DNA from: Rhizophagus clarus
Lineage: Eukaryota; Glomeromycota; Glomeromycetes; Glomerales; Glomeraceae
Reading direction: 5' to 3'
DNA: 64,000 nucleotides
Assembly: GCA_015698045.1 (NCBI GenBank)
Contig: BLAL01000297.1
Span: forward strand, 620,001 to 684,000
The notes below the pieces were generated by a model that worked only from the letters and a program-made list of their open reading frames with translations, was not told where the DNA came from and made no database searches. The position numbers and the translations under genes were made by a program. Shown here piece by piece: positions 43,301-55,089 of the stretch (its first letter is position 1; every line of letters starts with the position of its first letter).

Positions 43301-44084
43301 ATGTCTCTATGTCCCATATGAGAACAAGAGTTCAATCCCATAAAAGGGCAGAAGAAATTAATGGATTGTTATACTCATTATCATTTATTGGGTTGTAATT
43401 ATTTACAGAAACTTGGAAGAAATAAGTACACCCTTGAATGTATTCGTGAAAATAATTACTTAACGTTGCCCAACTTGGAAGAGGCAATCTTTCTTCACGG
43501 GCTACTTTGCGATAATAGTATGTAGGATTTAGGTCATCAGAAGCAGTGCTAATACCAACTTCACAAACTGCCTTTAGCACTTTATTCCAATCCCAATGAT
43601 TCCATATCCTTATACGGATATATATCTTTTTTTCTGTATGGTATCCTTGAAGTGGAAAAGCGCTAATAGTTTCGATTCCAAACTTTGATGTGCTTCCAAG
43701 AATATTAGATATCATCTTACCTAATTTGGTCTTAAACATAGATAGTGATATCTCTTCAGGTACTACGACATCAAAGAAAGGCTTAATGCCCATAACGTTC
43801 ACGATAGTTTTTTATCCATTAATCAAACAACTAGTAATACGCAAAATATAGGAGGAGATACCATTTACATATTCGGAGGTATCATCACTAACTTCAGTAA
43901 GCATGAAATGTAAGGGTTGCTTGTCAGATAGGCTTTGTTGGAGTATAGCAGTCATCCCGTTATCATATTCTGCTACGATCTCATTACGTGATAGAATACT
44001 GATTACGAGGCCGGCGCCATTGTAGCAGAGGGCTGGGACAGTTCCAGTGCGATCAGTTTGGTCAGAAATAGTTCATGTATGCAT
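40357..44084 (-). pseudogene. Family B DNA polymerase of large-DNA-virus type, multiply broken
   Basis: The gene is present from N- to C-terminus on the minus strand but lies in at least eight frame blocks. Visible motifs: exonuclease I region WDIETYS (about 43315), exonuclease II-type HIGFNNSQYDWRFI (about 43050), motif A region around LDFAFLYPS (about 42390), motif B region VYMNTFYGTAGDS (about 41890), motif C YGDTDSLY (about 41750), and a KKKYYG motif (about 41510). Breaks include stops (for example near 43335, 43155 and 42510) and several 1-bp shifts. The motif set resembles polymerases of nucleocytoplasmic large DNA viruses, closest by eye to the asfarvirus-like branch. Endogenous giant-virus DNA is known from Rhizophagus. 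No other viral gene is evident beside it. Confidence 0.75.
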
Positions 44085-45481
44085 GCTGACAGTAGATAAA
44101 GTTATTATATCACAATATATTTCCAAAATGTTTAATTAATTTTTTCATCCTTTGAAAAAAATAGATGTATAGCAAGTTGACAAGCAAATCGCGAATAAAT
44201 ATATTCCTAATAGGTGATATTTAGGGTAGCCTTCTGCATAATCATTATATAAAATATTGGCAGAAGGCTACCCTATCACTAGTATGTGCTTGGGCATATA
44301 TAACATCTAGAGTAGACAAATGCACGCCGGACATAATAGTACATAATGCACCTCCAACCACAGACATATTCTTAATAATGATATTTAGGGTAGATAAGTA
44401 TGTAATCTATTATATGAATATTGGCACTTGCCTATCCTATTACTAGTATGTATCTGGGTATGTGTATTCGGGTAGCCTTCTTCAGAATTATTATATAAAA
44501 ATTGGCAGGTATATCCCAGTAGTCAAATAACCTGACTATAATCCCTCAAAAGTTGCGAGAAAGTGACGGGAAAGTGCCCAGAACTCTAAGGCGCAGTAAA
44601 TAACCAATAATGTCGGCCAGTACTATTCTTCATCATAAATTCAGCCAGATCTTTGAACATAATAACTCGGCATCCCAACTGGCATATGGAACTGGTAAAC
44701 TAATAGAACTATACTAGTTTCTTATCACTTCTATGACACCTCTAAGACATTATCAGGGTGCCACTATGATGCCAAATTGGATTTTAAAATCATGAGTTCA
44801 AAAATCAGCTAGAGTTATTATTGTTATAGTGCCAGCCAAAACTAACTGAATTTGCTATGATAGAAGGTGTTCTGGCACTGGAACAGTATCACGTGACTGG
44901 CACAGTAAGGCGCAGTATAAATTCGGCCAATACTATTCTACAATTTCAGCCAGATCTTTGAACATAATAACTCGGCACCCAAGCTGGCCTAAAACTGGCA
45001 AAATAATAGAACCTTTCTAGCTCCCTGCCAGTTCCATGACAGTTTCACGATAGTTCCATGACACCATCAGGTCACTACCATGGCGCCATTATGGATCCTT
45101 GAATCACATGCCCAAAAGATCGGCCAAAATTATGCTATAGTGTTGGCCAAATTTTTACTACAAATTTACTGTACCATCCGATACAATATTTTTTTTACCA
45201 CAAGGTATTTTAACAGGCAACCAAATAGGCATGCACTTCATCCATATTTACTAACTAACAGGTCACAGAGAAAGGAAACAGACCCCATCTTTAGAATATA
45301 TTAATATGTATATTATAACACCTTAGGACATATTAATTATTAGGTTACAATGTTTTAGGATATATTAATTATTAGGTTATAATGTTCTAGGACATATTAA
45401 TTATTAGATTATAACATCCTAGGACATATTAGTCTTGAACAAGTAGTATCCTAGGACATGTTAATATATTAATATATTAAC
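44085..45481. repeat. Non-coding region with hairpins and direct repeats
   Basis: 44224-44273: GGGTAGCCTTCTGC and its perfect inverse GCAGAAGGCTACCC about 22 bp apart. Weaker versions follow at about 44389-44440 and 44470-44510. 44550-44730 and 44900-45060: two diverged copies of a block containing CAGCCAGATCTTTGAACATA. 45310-45450: four or five copies of a ~42-bp unit with GGACATATTAATTATTAGGT. No gene. Confidence 0.75.
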
Positions 45482-45488
45482 ATGTCCT
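45453..45488. repeat. 36-bp perfect palindrome
   Basis: AGGACATGTTAATATATT followed directly by its exact reverse complement AATATATTAACATGTCCT, with no spacer. It overlaps the start of the LINE-type open frame at 45482 and derives from the adjacent GGACATATTAAT repeats. Confidence 0.9.
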
Positions 45489-46044
45489 GGGACACTACTG
45501 GTATTCCTTTTAACAAAATCCCTAGACAGATGAAGAATAATTATTTACTTAATATGATCAATTTAATGAGACAGAATGAATTTACACTTCTTGTTATAGA
45601 CAAAGGCAAATTTTCTACCATAGCAGGAGGAAAAAATGATTTTGCAACTATTGCTACTTTTGACTTCTTGTCCAAACATAGCACAATTTTACGCTCACAC
45701 CAAATTATGTTTGTAGAACAAATTATTTTAGGAGACAAGCAACGCTTACTTAATTGAACTGATATATGTAATAAATATTACTTTCAATTCATTCCTGGTC
45801 GTGGTAACAAAGAAGAAAGATGGTACATGGATATTCAAAGACTCATTACAGTCAACCTTAAACCAAATATTTATAACATATTTACTACATTTTTTGATAA
45901 TATTGAAGAAACTAGATCTTATAATATTGAAAAACAAGATAGATCATTATCTGTTGTTTATAGCCCTCAACATAATTCAATTTTATTTGGAAAAGTTCAA
46001 CACATTATTGATGAAGATAATATTCTTCTTCGACATTATCACGT
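45482..46044 (+). pseudogene. LINE-type gene, 5' segment, cut by a Ty3/gypsy insertion
   Basis: Open text from MSWDTTGIPFNKIPRQMKNN through FTLLVIDKGKFSTIAG, one TGA at 45755-45757 (after RLLN, a position where Trp fits), then KYYFQFIPGRGNKEERWYMD and HIIDEDNILLRHYH up to the insertion point. The same frame holds on both sides of the TGA. Together with 58052-59363 (RNase H) I read it as one retroelement gene interrupted by the 46045-58047 element with ACGT duplicated. I do not see the RT core, so the element is 5'-truncated. Confidence 0.5.
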
Positions 46045-46490
46045 TGTTGGCGTAGTAATCACGTGACATTGTGGCAAAGTATATAGAGCTGCCTAAACCA
46101 AAGCCATCATAGCCTGTTATTTTTGATATTTCCGATTTATTTGATATATCAGTTTTATTTGATTTATCTGATTTATTTGATTTAATTGATTTATTTTATT
46201 TATTTGATTTATTAGTTTTATTCAATATATTAGATTTATTTGTTATATTTTTAAATATATTTTATTTTGTATAAATATTCTGAAATTTCTTTTTAGTTGA
46301 AAAAACATGGGAGAGTGTAATAACAAAGTTATAATAACAAGTTCATATAATTAATAAATAAACTCTTTTACCTTATAAACGAACTGTCCCTTTGTGAATA
46401 GTGTATCTTGTTGATTGGACTTGAGACATATCTATTGCATCTCTGTCTCCAAGTCATAGTTACCTGATCGACAAACTGACCAGAGTAACA
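46045..46490 (+). repeat. 5' LTR
   Basis: 446 bp, TGTTGG...AGTAACA, matching both pieces of the 3' LTR. It holds TTTATTTGATTTATT-type repeats and ends before a likely primer-binding region at 46491 (ATTGGTGATTGCCAGGTA). The 3' LTR ends AGTAATA, a C-to-T change in the terminal CA. Confidence 0.9.
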
Positions 46491-46588
46491 ATTGGTGATT
46501 GCCAGGTATAGCGATGAACTGTCTATACTGGATCTCTCAGACGTACTTGAGAAGAAAAACAATTGCAGACGTACTTGCACCCAATTGA

Positions 46589-47863
46589 ATGCCATATTAT
46601 GGTACTAAAAAGAGCCAAAGAAAACATCACAGAAATAAGCACCTTCAAAGAAAAAGACCTGCCTTTAAAAGAGCTCCTTATTGTAATTTTTGTTATATCC
46701 CATTAGAAGAAATACTTTATAACCAACATCCTACTGGATTCTTTAACTTTTGGAATTGGATTAAAGATAATCATTCTGCTAGAAACTACAACCTTTGCAC
46801 TGTTATTACCTTTGCCAAACTAAAAGAAAATATCGCTGAACTGAATACTGCTGCTGACCTTACTACTGAAATTCTAAAAAGCATACTATTTTCCACCCTT
46901 AGCAATCCTATACTAGAATTATTATATTATATACCTGCTCTTTGTGAAGAAACCCAAGGATACTCCTCTGCACCTACTGAATATCAAACCACCAAGCTAT
47001 ATAATCTATACCACAACCTACCTCCACCAGAAGCACCTCCTGAAACTATGAATCAAGATCAACTTACTGCAGTTTTAACTACTATTTTTGGTGCTAATGG
47101 CCAAAATATTACACAGTTGACCACTGCATTAGGAAATGCTTTACCTCCTAGTGAATTAATTATAGCCAAAGTAGATAACTTTCATGGAAAAGATAATGAG
47201 GACCCTTATGAATGGTTGGAACGTTTTGAAACAGCTGCTAATACTAATCAATGGACAGGTAACAGAAGAGTAGCTATTGCTGCAGGATACTTGAAGGATG
47301 CAGCCCATGACTGGTTCAGAGCCAATGGTAATGGTCTTACCACTTGGAATGATAATACAAACCAAAATGCCAGTTTTGTACACCAGTTTGAAGCATATTT
47401 CTCTCCTGAAACTAAGAAAAATCAATGGTACTATGAATTAATGACTATTAGACAAATAGCTGAAGAAAAAGTTGAAGATTACTCTAGAAGATTCAAGAAA
47501 GTCTTAAGGAAAGTGAATGGAACTACTGACCTCCCACCTGTTTCTGCTGCATTGCAAGTGCGAATGTATTTGTATGGATTAAATCCCCTATTAACTCCCC
47601 TAGTATCTACCAACAATCCTACTACTTTGAATGATGCAATTACCCATGCAAAATTGGTAGAAACTGGATATAATTATGTTCCTACAAAGTCAGTTTCTTT
47701 AAACGTTCCTGTTGCTGTGAAGGAAAATGCTTCTTTACCAATCACTCCTGTTGCTGGATCTTCCACTAGTAAGAATGACCCAGATGTAGATACATTAACT
47801 CAACAACTCCAACAATTGACTCTTAATTATGCAACCTTAATACCTTATCATCAGCATTGCTAG
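46589..47863 (+). CDS. Gag polyprotein, capsid region (Ty3/gypsy)
   Basis: 424 codons from ATG 46589. A basic N-terminus (MPYYGTKKSQRKHHRNKHLQ) precedes about 150 residues without a known domain. The capsid domain is clear at residues about 190-330: KVDNFHGKDNEDPYEWLERF, AAGYLKDAAHDWFRA, FVHQFEAYFSPETKKNQWYY and EEKVEDYSRRFKKVL. Near 47840 the frame changes by -1 and goes on into the zinc knuckle. That could be a 1-bp loss or a programmed shift; no classical slippery heptamer is obvious there. Confidence 0.9.
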   Translation: MPYYGTKKSQRKHHRNKHLQRKRPAFKRAPYCNFCYIPLEEILYNQHPTGFFNFWNWIKDNHSARNYNLCTVITFAKLKENIAELNTAADLTTEILKSILFSTLSNPILELLYYIPALCEETQGYSSAPTEYQTTKLYNLYHNLPPPEAPPETMNQDQLTAVLTTIFGANGQNITQLTTALGNALPPSELIIAKVDNFHGKDNEDPYEWLERFETAANTNQWTGNRRVAIAAGYLKDAAHDWFRANGNGLTTWNDNTNQNASFVHQFEAYFSPETKKNQWYYELMTIRQIAEEKVEDYSRRFKKVLRKVNGTTDLPPVSAALQVRMYLYGLNPLLTPLVSTNNPTTLNDAITHAKLVETGYNYVPTKSVSLNVPVAVKENASLPITPVAGSSTSKNDPDVDTLTQQLQQLTLNYATLIPYHQHC

Positions 47864-49130
47864 CTCAAAATAATAGTAACAATAATAGCAAGCCCAGAAA
47901 TTTTAGAGTGACTACAGAAAAGGCTAGAGATAAAACAAAACTAACCTGTTTCAAATGTGGGAAAGTAGGACATATCTCCAGAGAGTGCAGAAGTAATAGA
48001 AATAACAACTCAGGAAATAATAATAATAATAATAATAGAAAACTTTTCACCAGACCTGTTAATTTCCTGGATGAAGAATATGTTGAAGAAGAAGAATACT
48101 ACTCCTATGATAAAGAAGAGAAGGATGAAGCTGAATATGAAGTATATGTAAATACTTGTTCAGAATCTGGAAAAGAAAGACAACTAAGAAAAAGAGTGAG
48201 AACAGGAGATGAAATGGATGAAGGAGGAGAGGAATATATCATTCCAGTTGTTCCTTCAGCAGAAACTACCCCATCCACCATTAAAGCTCAAAAGATCAAA
48301 AGAAAATTTAAAATGAGACTCGCACCTATTGAAAATGTGACTGAATTTGACATTGCCCAATACATTAAAGACCTTCCTTGTGGCTTAACTATTGGACAAG
48401 CCTCATCTCAAATTCCAAAATATAGAAGTGCCATGCTCAAAAGTGTGAAGAGAACTAGAGAGACCAATTTTATCTCCTCAGCCAATGATGCTCCTACTAC
48501 TACTGCCAGATGCCAATTGAGAGTAGATGGAAAACCTATTTCAGCCGTCATTGATAGTGGTGCTGCCACTAGTATCATCACCAAAAAGCTCATGAAACGA
48601 CTTGGATATTCTATAAATAGGCCTTCCAACTTAGTAATTGTAACTGCCAATGGTACTAAAGTTAGATCCTTAGGAGAAGAAAAAGATTTTCCTATAGAAG
48701 TAAAATCTCATCTTATCAACCTCAACATTCAAGTACTGGATTCTACAAATGAAGTTTTTATTCTTGGAAATGATTGGCTTAAAAAGGTCAAAGCCAATTT
48801 GGATTGGGAAGAAGGTACACTGACTATCTTGTGGAGAAAGAAACGAATTACTGTTCCTATGCAATACACCAGAGGATGACCTGCTGAGTCCTATGATGAA
48901 GAGGAAACTGATAGTGAAGAATACGAAGAGGAAGAAATAGAGGAGTCTCCTCTTTATCTTTCAGATTTATCTGATGATTTTTCTGATATATCCGACCTAG
49001 AATTTAACCTTTGGACTAATCATACCCCATATGAAGAATCTGAGGAAAAGATAGAAGAAAGTGAGGATGAAAATCCAGCCATTTATTTAGCCGTCACTGC
49101 CACCCAAGAAGAGCCTCATAAACTTAACCT
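47857..49130 (+). pseudogene. Nucleocapsid zinc knuckle and aspartic protease (Ty3/gypsy)
   Basis: Starts with Asn-rich text, then the CCHC knuckle CFKCGKVGHISREC, an acidic linker, and the protease: active-site loop ISAVIDSGAATSIITKKLM (DSGA) and the C-terminal FILGNDWLKKVKANLDW. TGA at 48877-48879 (after YTRG) stops the frame. The same frame continues with an acidic region (EEETDSEEYEEEEIEE) to the RT start near 49185, where a +1 change follows. Confidence 0.85.
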
Positions 49131-51294
49131 TGGACCTTTGGATGAGCACCAGCAACAAATTATTCAACAATTTGCTTACATCCTTCAGAGATATTTGTGC
49201 CAAAAGTCAGACTGAGATTGGTAGAACAAATCTCATAAAACACAAAATTTATATTGGAGATGCACGACCCATTTCTCAAGCACCCTACAGAATTAACCCT
49301 AAAAATAAAGAATTTCTAAAGGTAGAAATCGTAAAAATGGAAGAAAATGGAATCATTAGAAAATCATGTAGCCCCTGGGCTACACCTGTTGTAATTGAGG
49401 ATAAGAAAGGAGGAGATAAGCAAATCTGCATTGATTATAGAAAACTAAATGCTATTACAAAAGCAGATGCCTACCCACTCCCTAGAATTGACGACCTGTT
49501 GGAAAGTTTTGGACAAGCCAAATGGTTCACTACCTTGGATCTTGCCAGTGGTTATTGGCAAGTAGCTATGGACGAAGCTGATATAGAAAAGACTGCCTTT
49601 GTAACTCCCTTTGGATTGTATGAATTCCTAGTCATGCCTTTTGGACTAAGCTATGCTCCTGGAACATTCCAAAGATTAATGAATAGAGTGCTGCAAGAAT
49701 TTTTGAATGACTTTGTAGCCGTGTATTTGGATGATGTAATCATCTACACCAAAGGAACCTTTGAGCAACACATGGACCATATAGCTCAAGTTTTTCAAGC
49801 GCTCAGAAATTCCAACCTAAAAATAAAATTAAAGAAATGCTATTTTGCATTACCTAATATACACTTCCTAGGACATGTAGTAGGAAGAGATGGAATCAAA
49901 CCAGACCCAGAAAAGATTGACAAAGTCAAGAATTACCCAATACCAACAAACCTAACTCAATTAAGAGCTGCTCTTGGACTATTCTCCTATTATAGGAAAT
50001 TTATTAAGGATTTCTCCCGAATTGCAAGGCCAATGCTCACTTTGTTAAAGAAAGATGCTCCTTTCAACTGGGAGGAAAAGCAACAGCAAGCCTTTGACAG
50101 ACTAAAGGAGATGCTAATTAAAGCCCCTGTATTAAGTTATCCAGATTTCGACAAACCTTCATTATCTATACTGACGCCTCTGGAATTGGATTAGGTGCTG
50201 TATTATCTCAAATAAAGGAAGATGGTAAAGAACATGTAATTGCCTATGCAAGCAGAAGCCTTAATCCAGCAGAAAAGAACTACTCTGTAACAGACCAAAA
50301 GTGTTTGGCTGTAGTATGGGCCATAAAACATTTTCAACACTACTTAGGATTAAGACCATTCACCATCATTACTGACCACTCTGCCCTCAAATGGTTAAAG
50401 ACTTCTAAGATGCCAAAAGGAAGAAGAGCCCGCTGGGTAATGGAATTACAGCAGTACGACTTTGAAATCAAACACAGACCAGGAAAACTTAATGCCAATG
50501 CTGATGCATTATCTAGAACTCCTGAAGAAACATTCTGTTTCCTAATTGAATTAGAAACTTACCCTGGACCTACCAAGCATACTTTATCTGCTCCAATAAC
50601 TTTAATCCCTTTAGAAGAGGAAGATTATGAAGCAGACTCTGAAGAAGACATCACTACCAAACCAGTAGCAGAAATATACGAAATTATTTATCCTCAACCA
50701 TGTGAAAACTGTGAAGAAATTCAATGTATATATTGGGAAAATGATAATAGCACTTTAGGATCAGACTATGAAAGAGATTGGCAAGAATACTACCAGCAAA
50801 TACACGACCAAGAAGATCATCCAAACTATCAGGAAGAATGGCTAGAAGAAGGCCAAGATATTTTAATTTTGAATGATAATATAGAAGGAGTCCAAACTCC
50901 TGCATATTATTTTTCAAAGGAAGAATTACAAGAATTATTCCAAGAGTTTATTCAAATAAAGCAAGTAATTGCTGGTCAACCTATCAATAGAGGAGGAAGT
51001 AGATGCACCTTTGAATGTGACATAGAAAACCATCATATTCATACTTATTGTACAATGTGCAAAAAGAACCTCCCATTTGGAACTATCCTTCATGATTGCA
51101 TTATTGGATTCACTTTAGGGAAAATACAACCTGATATGAAGCCAGAATTTTTGGTAAACCAACCTTGGTGGGAGGAATCTGAAGGAGTGAAACAAACCAA
51201 CCTTGTTCATTATTTAAAATGCTTCTTACGACTTTCCTATGGATTACCCCCTTACACCAACTCTACTGAGCCATTTGTAGCTTCCTTAGATTAA
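49130..51294 (+). pseudogene. Reverse transcriptase and RNase H, plus Cys/His-rich C-terminal domain
   Basis: RT block 49130-50194: INPKNKEFLKVEIVKM, WATPVVIEDKKGG, FTTLDLASGYWQVAM, MPFGLSYAPGTFQRLMN and the catalytic VYLDDVIIY (YLDD). A 1-bp loss in a T run near 50155 shifts RNase H to the next frame: IYTDASGIGLGAVLS (first Asp), EKNYSVTDQKCLAVVWAIKH (Glu) and TDHSALKWL (Asp). After RNase H comes about 230 residues: acidic, with CENCEEIQCIYW, then CTFECDIENHHIHTYCTMCK, a Cys/His cluster that looks zinc-binding. I do not know this last domain from ordinary Ty3 elements. TAA ends the frame at 51292-51294. Confidence 0.88.
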
Positions 51295-51395
51295 ATCCTT
51301 AACAAATATCAAATTTATTAAAAGGTGAAAGCGAAAAGTGCCTGCATTGTGACAGACAGCCTAATATTTTATTTTATTTAAATATTTTTATAACA

Positions 51396-52654
51396 ATGGA
51401 TACAACCCAATATAATAGAATTTTTCAATATTTAACTACTCAACAACTACCATTAGATTTAAATACTCAACAACTTATCAAACAATTCAAAAACTTTTGT
51501 ACTCCTTTTATTATTAAAAACAACTATTTATATAGAAAAGACAAACAGAAAGAAGGAAATTTATTAAGAGTGATTAGAGTACATGAAATGGAACCAGTTC
51601 TTTACATGGTACATAATGATCCTACTTCTGGACACTTTGGAACTGAAATTATGTTCAACAAAATTCGTACTAGATATTACTGGCCTCAGATGTATGAAAA
51701 TATTAGAGAATATGTTAAAAATTGTGACTCATGTCAAAGAAAAGGAAAACCTCAAACTTATCAATTACTATATCCAATACCGGTACATTTACCCTTTTAT
51801 CAAATAGGAATAGATTTTGTAGGACCTTTACCAAAGACTTCTAATGGAAATAAATATATTATAGTTGCTATGGATTACCTGACTAAATGGCCTAAAGCAA
51901 AAGCAGTACCTAGAGCCACAGCAGAAGAAACTGAGAAATTTATATATGAAGACATTATATGCCGACATGGTTGCCCTCAGAAAATACTGACAGATAGAGG
52001 AACTCATTTTAATAATCAAATTATTGATTGTTTAACCAAAAGGTTTGAAATTAAGCATTTGTTATCAACACCATATCATCCCCAAACCAATGGATTAGTA
52101 GAAAGATTCAATAGAACTTTATGTGAATCTTTAGCTAAATTAGTCAAACAAGTAGAACAGTGGGATCAGTTTATTCAGCCAGTTTTATTTGCTTATCGTA
52201 CAAGTAAACAATCCACAACCAAAATATCTCCTTTTTATTTAACATATGGTTGTGAAGCAAAGTTGCCAATTGATGATCTTACCCAAAATGAAGAACAATT
52301 ATCCGATAGGATCAACAAATTAGTTAATGAGTTACCACATGAGAGAGAATCTACCCAACAAAGGATAGATCAGCAACAAGCCAAACAGAAATTACATCAT
52401 GATCAGCAAATTAAACGTCATAGATCTTTTCAAATAGGAGATAAAATTTTATTGTACAAGGCTGAAAAAGCGAAATAATGGTCTGGAAAATTAGATGAAA
52501 AATGGAAAGGACCCTATTATATCCATGCGGTTTTACAAAATGAAAGCTATAAAATAAGGGATATGCAAGGAAAAGTCCTAAAAGCTCCTTTCAATAGAAG
52601 TTTACTAAAACCTTACTACAATCAGAAAGAATGGAATCTCCCAATAATAGATTA
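51396..52654 (+). pseudogene. Integrase (Ty3/gypsy), one in-frame TAA
   Basis: ATG 51396. An HHCC zinc domain is seen (HNDPTSGHFG ... CDSCQRKGK), then the DDE core: FYQIGIDFVGPLP, KILTDRGTHFNNQ and TNGLVERFNRTLCESL. TAA at 52476-52478 (KAEKAK-stop-WSGKLDEKWKGPYYI) interrupts the C-terminal domain, which continues in frame to 52654. No chromodomain is visible. It begins 101 bp after the RT-RNase H stop, so it has its own start or needs re-initiation. Confidence 0.85.
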
Positions 52655-53053
52655 ATTGACCTTTTAACTCAAGATTTACAACTAGAACTTCCTTTTGAAA
52701 ATGAAGATTTAATACCATCTTATAATGAAACTGCTTCTTTTGATGAACAATTTAAAAATGCTTATGCTGCATTATGACAATCAATTCAATTGAAAGAACG
52801 ATTAAACTCACTAATCAATGCTTATTATATTGGAAAATTATTAAATAGTTTAGAAACTAAAGCTCAACAATTTAGATATAAGCAAAAATTAACTAGTCAT
52901 TATACAAGAATGTCAGAAAATGTCTTTGATATATTTGAATATCAACCAATTAAAATACTGGGTACTTTTTACATTACTGCGCAAATAGCAAAAAAAATAA
53001 ATAGAAGTCAGGTGAAACAGTTACGAGAAATAATGCAAGGATTATTGGATTAA
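52633..53053 (+). pseudogene. Third small ORF of the gypsy element, one TGA
   Basis: ATG 52633 overlaps the integrase end in another frame: MESPNNRLIDLLTQDLQLEL, acidic, TGA at about 52777 (after NAYAAL), then QSIQLKERLNSLINAYYIGK to TAA 53053. About 139 codons, mostly helical. No known domain. The TGA is at a position where Trp would fit. Non-coding AT-rich sequence follows to 53322. Confidence 0.4.
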
Positions 53054-53322
53054 AAATTTTTTTTTCTAATTATATCATAATTTATGGAAAAATTTATTGA
53101 TTGGATTAAATAAATCAAGTTTAAATTAATTTAATTAATTGACACAAGTATGATCTACAAAAATAGAAATTAGTAATGATGGCAGATCCAAATTTAATTT
53201 AGTGTTAATTATAGTTTCACAAATGATCAGCAAAAATATGTGACTTAACTCCCCAAAATAATTTAATAGAAAATAGAAAATTTTATGAAGATTTATTAGG
53301 AAAAAAAAAAAAGAAGAAAAAT

Positions 53323-53795
53323 CTAAATAGTAGATGGTGATTCTAAATTATTTTCTCTCATATATGTTTCATAATTGGAAATAGTTTTTTTTGCCTCATT
53401 AGCCCTTTTATGTTCCCTCTCATATCGTACCTTCCAACCTTCCCTTTCTCTCCTATACCGCTCCTTATCTTTAGTTAATAAAAATACTTGTTCTCGTAAA
53501 TCTCTATTAAACTCTGCTAACTCCTTATAATGACCAAGTTCTCCATTTTTCTTATTGATTTCTTGTTGTAATTTTTCTACTTCTTCTTCTTTCGTTACAA
53601 AAAGCTCTTCAGCAACTTCTAAAGCTTGTTGAGCCAAGCCTTTACTTTTTTGAGGATTATTAATGCCTTTTTTCGAAAATGCCTTCTTCTGACGGCCTTA
53701 CTTGGTTTATTATGTTTTTTTTTGTTATTTTAGCCTTGAGAGGCGCGTGAACTGCAAAGTTTTCTGCGAGCAATGTTGGTGTCAGTGCGAGTCAT
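53323..53795 (-). pseudogene. Antisense coiled-coil ORF near the 3' LTR
   Basis: Minus strand, from ATG 53795 (MTRTDTNIARRKLCSSRASQ), TAA soon after, a 1-bp shift, then 104 codons of strong coiled coil (EEEVEKLQQEINKKNGELGH ... LLTKDKERYRREREGWKV) ending at 53323. Its antisense position before the polypurine tract is unusual for Ty3 elements; it may be an accessory or captured gene. No domain recognised beyond the coiled coil. Confidence 0.45.
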
Positions 53796-54187
53796 ATTGA
53801 AAATTAATGAAGAAAAGAAGATGAGGATGATTTAGAAATAGTGCGACATTGATGAAAATTTAAATGAAGAAACTTCCCAGAAATTACCACCAAAAATTAA
53901 ACCAAATTTTATCAGAAATTACCAACATTTCCCAATCCCATAATTTGGAAAATTTGAAAAAAGTAGGATATAAGGGAAGGCTGATTATAGCACCAAATCT
54001 TCATCACACATACTCGGTCATTACTTGCCAAAATGATCAGCTTCTATGCCTTGCTAATTTCAGACTTTGGCATGAATTCCCTTTGGGGGTCTCTTAACTT
54101 GGTATATCACGAGTGACCCCCATGTACTAGCGGGTTGGGTGTGTAGTATAGTGAAAAGAAAAGAGTTTTCAACGGAGTTCAAACTAA

Positions 54188-54200
54188 AGAAGAGGAGAAC
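54188..54200 (+). promoter_or_regulatory. Polypurine tract
   Basis: AAGAAGAGGAGAA, immediately upstream of the 3' LTR start TGTTGG at 54201, as expected for second-strand priming. Confidence 0.75.
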
Positions 54201-54413
54201 TGTTGGTAGTAATCACGTGACATTGTGGCAAAGTATATAGAGCTGCCTAAGCCAAAGCCATCATAGCCTGTTATTTTTGATATTTCTGATTTATTTGATA
54301 TATCAGTTTTATTTGATTTATCTGATTTATTTGATTTAATTGATTTATTTTATTTATTTGATTTATTAGTTTTATTCAATATATTAGATTTATTTGTTAT
54401 ATTTTTAAATATA
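54201..54413 (+). repeat. 3' LTR, first part
   Basis: Matches 5' LTR positions from 46045 with small differences (it lacks CG after TGTTGG) and breaks off after AAATATA, where a foreign block begins. Confidence 0.9.
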
Positions 54414-55089
54414 CATATGCGCCGATCCTTGGAATTAGCTTAAATTAAGAATTTTTAATAAAAAATTAGTAAACAGTGCAAAATACGATTGTGTTACACA
54501 TTCATCTTATCAATCTTATGTAGAATAATCAGAAAATAAAAAAATTTTTTACAACTCGTGCTTAAAAATTAAAGTAATAACGACTTTTTATAACCCATCA
54601 ACTATTTTAAGAACCCATCACTTTTTACACCAGTTGCAAATAAAAGTTTTGTGAATACAATAGTAGTTATTTGCAGTTGTTAATGGTATTATTTATTCTC
54701 CAAAAGCTTTTTCATGATGTAAAATAATTAAATAAAGCAGTAAGAATAACCAGGTTTCATATGAATTTGCTATAATATTTAAAGAATTTTGAAAATAAAG
54801 AAATAACCAAAATTTTCATTATCTTTTATTAATTTTTAATTTTAAAAATTTTGTTTTTAAAATATGGAGACAAAGAATCTTCCTTTATATCATTTACCGA
54901 TGATGATTTTAAAACTAACAATGATTTTAAAACTCATGCAGGCTCCTCTTAGGGAAATCACTTAACCGACATTGAAATCTCATGATATTTAAATCCACCA
55001 GTACAAAAACTTTGACTTTTAGATAGATGATCGTTGTCACAGAGCCTTGCGAATGCCGTAATCTCCTTGACCATATACTCTTGACCTCA

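Noticed and set aside
53864..54097. 77-codon frame upstream of the polypurine tract
   Set aside because: No motif, overlaps the untranslated 3' region of the gypsy element; likely chance.
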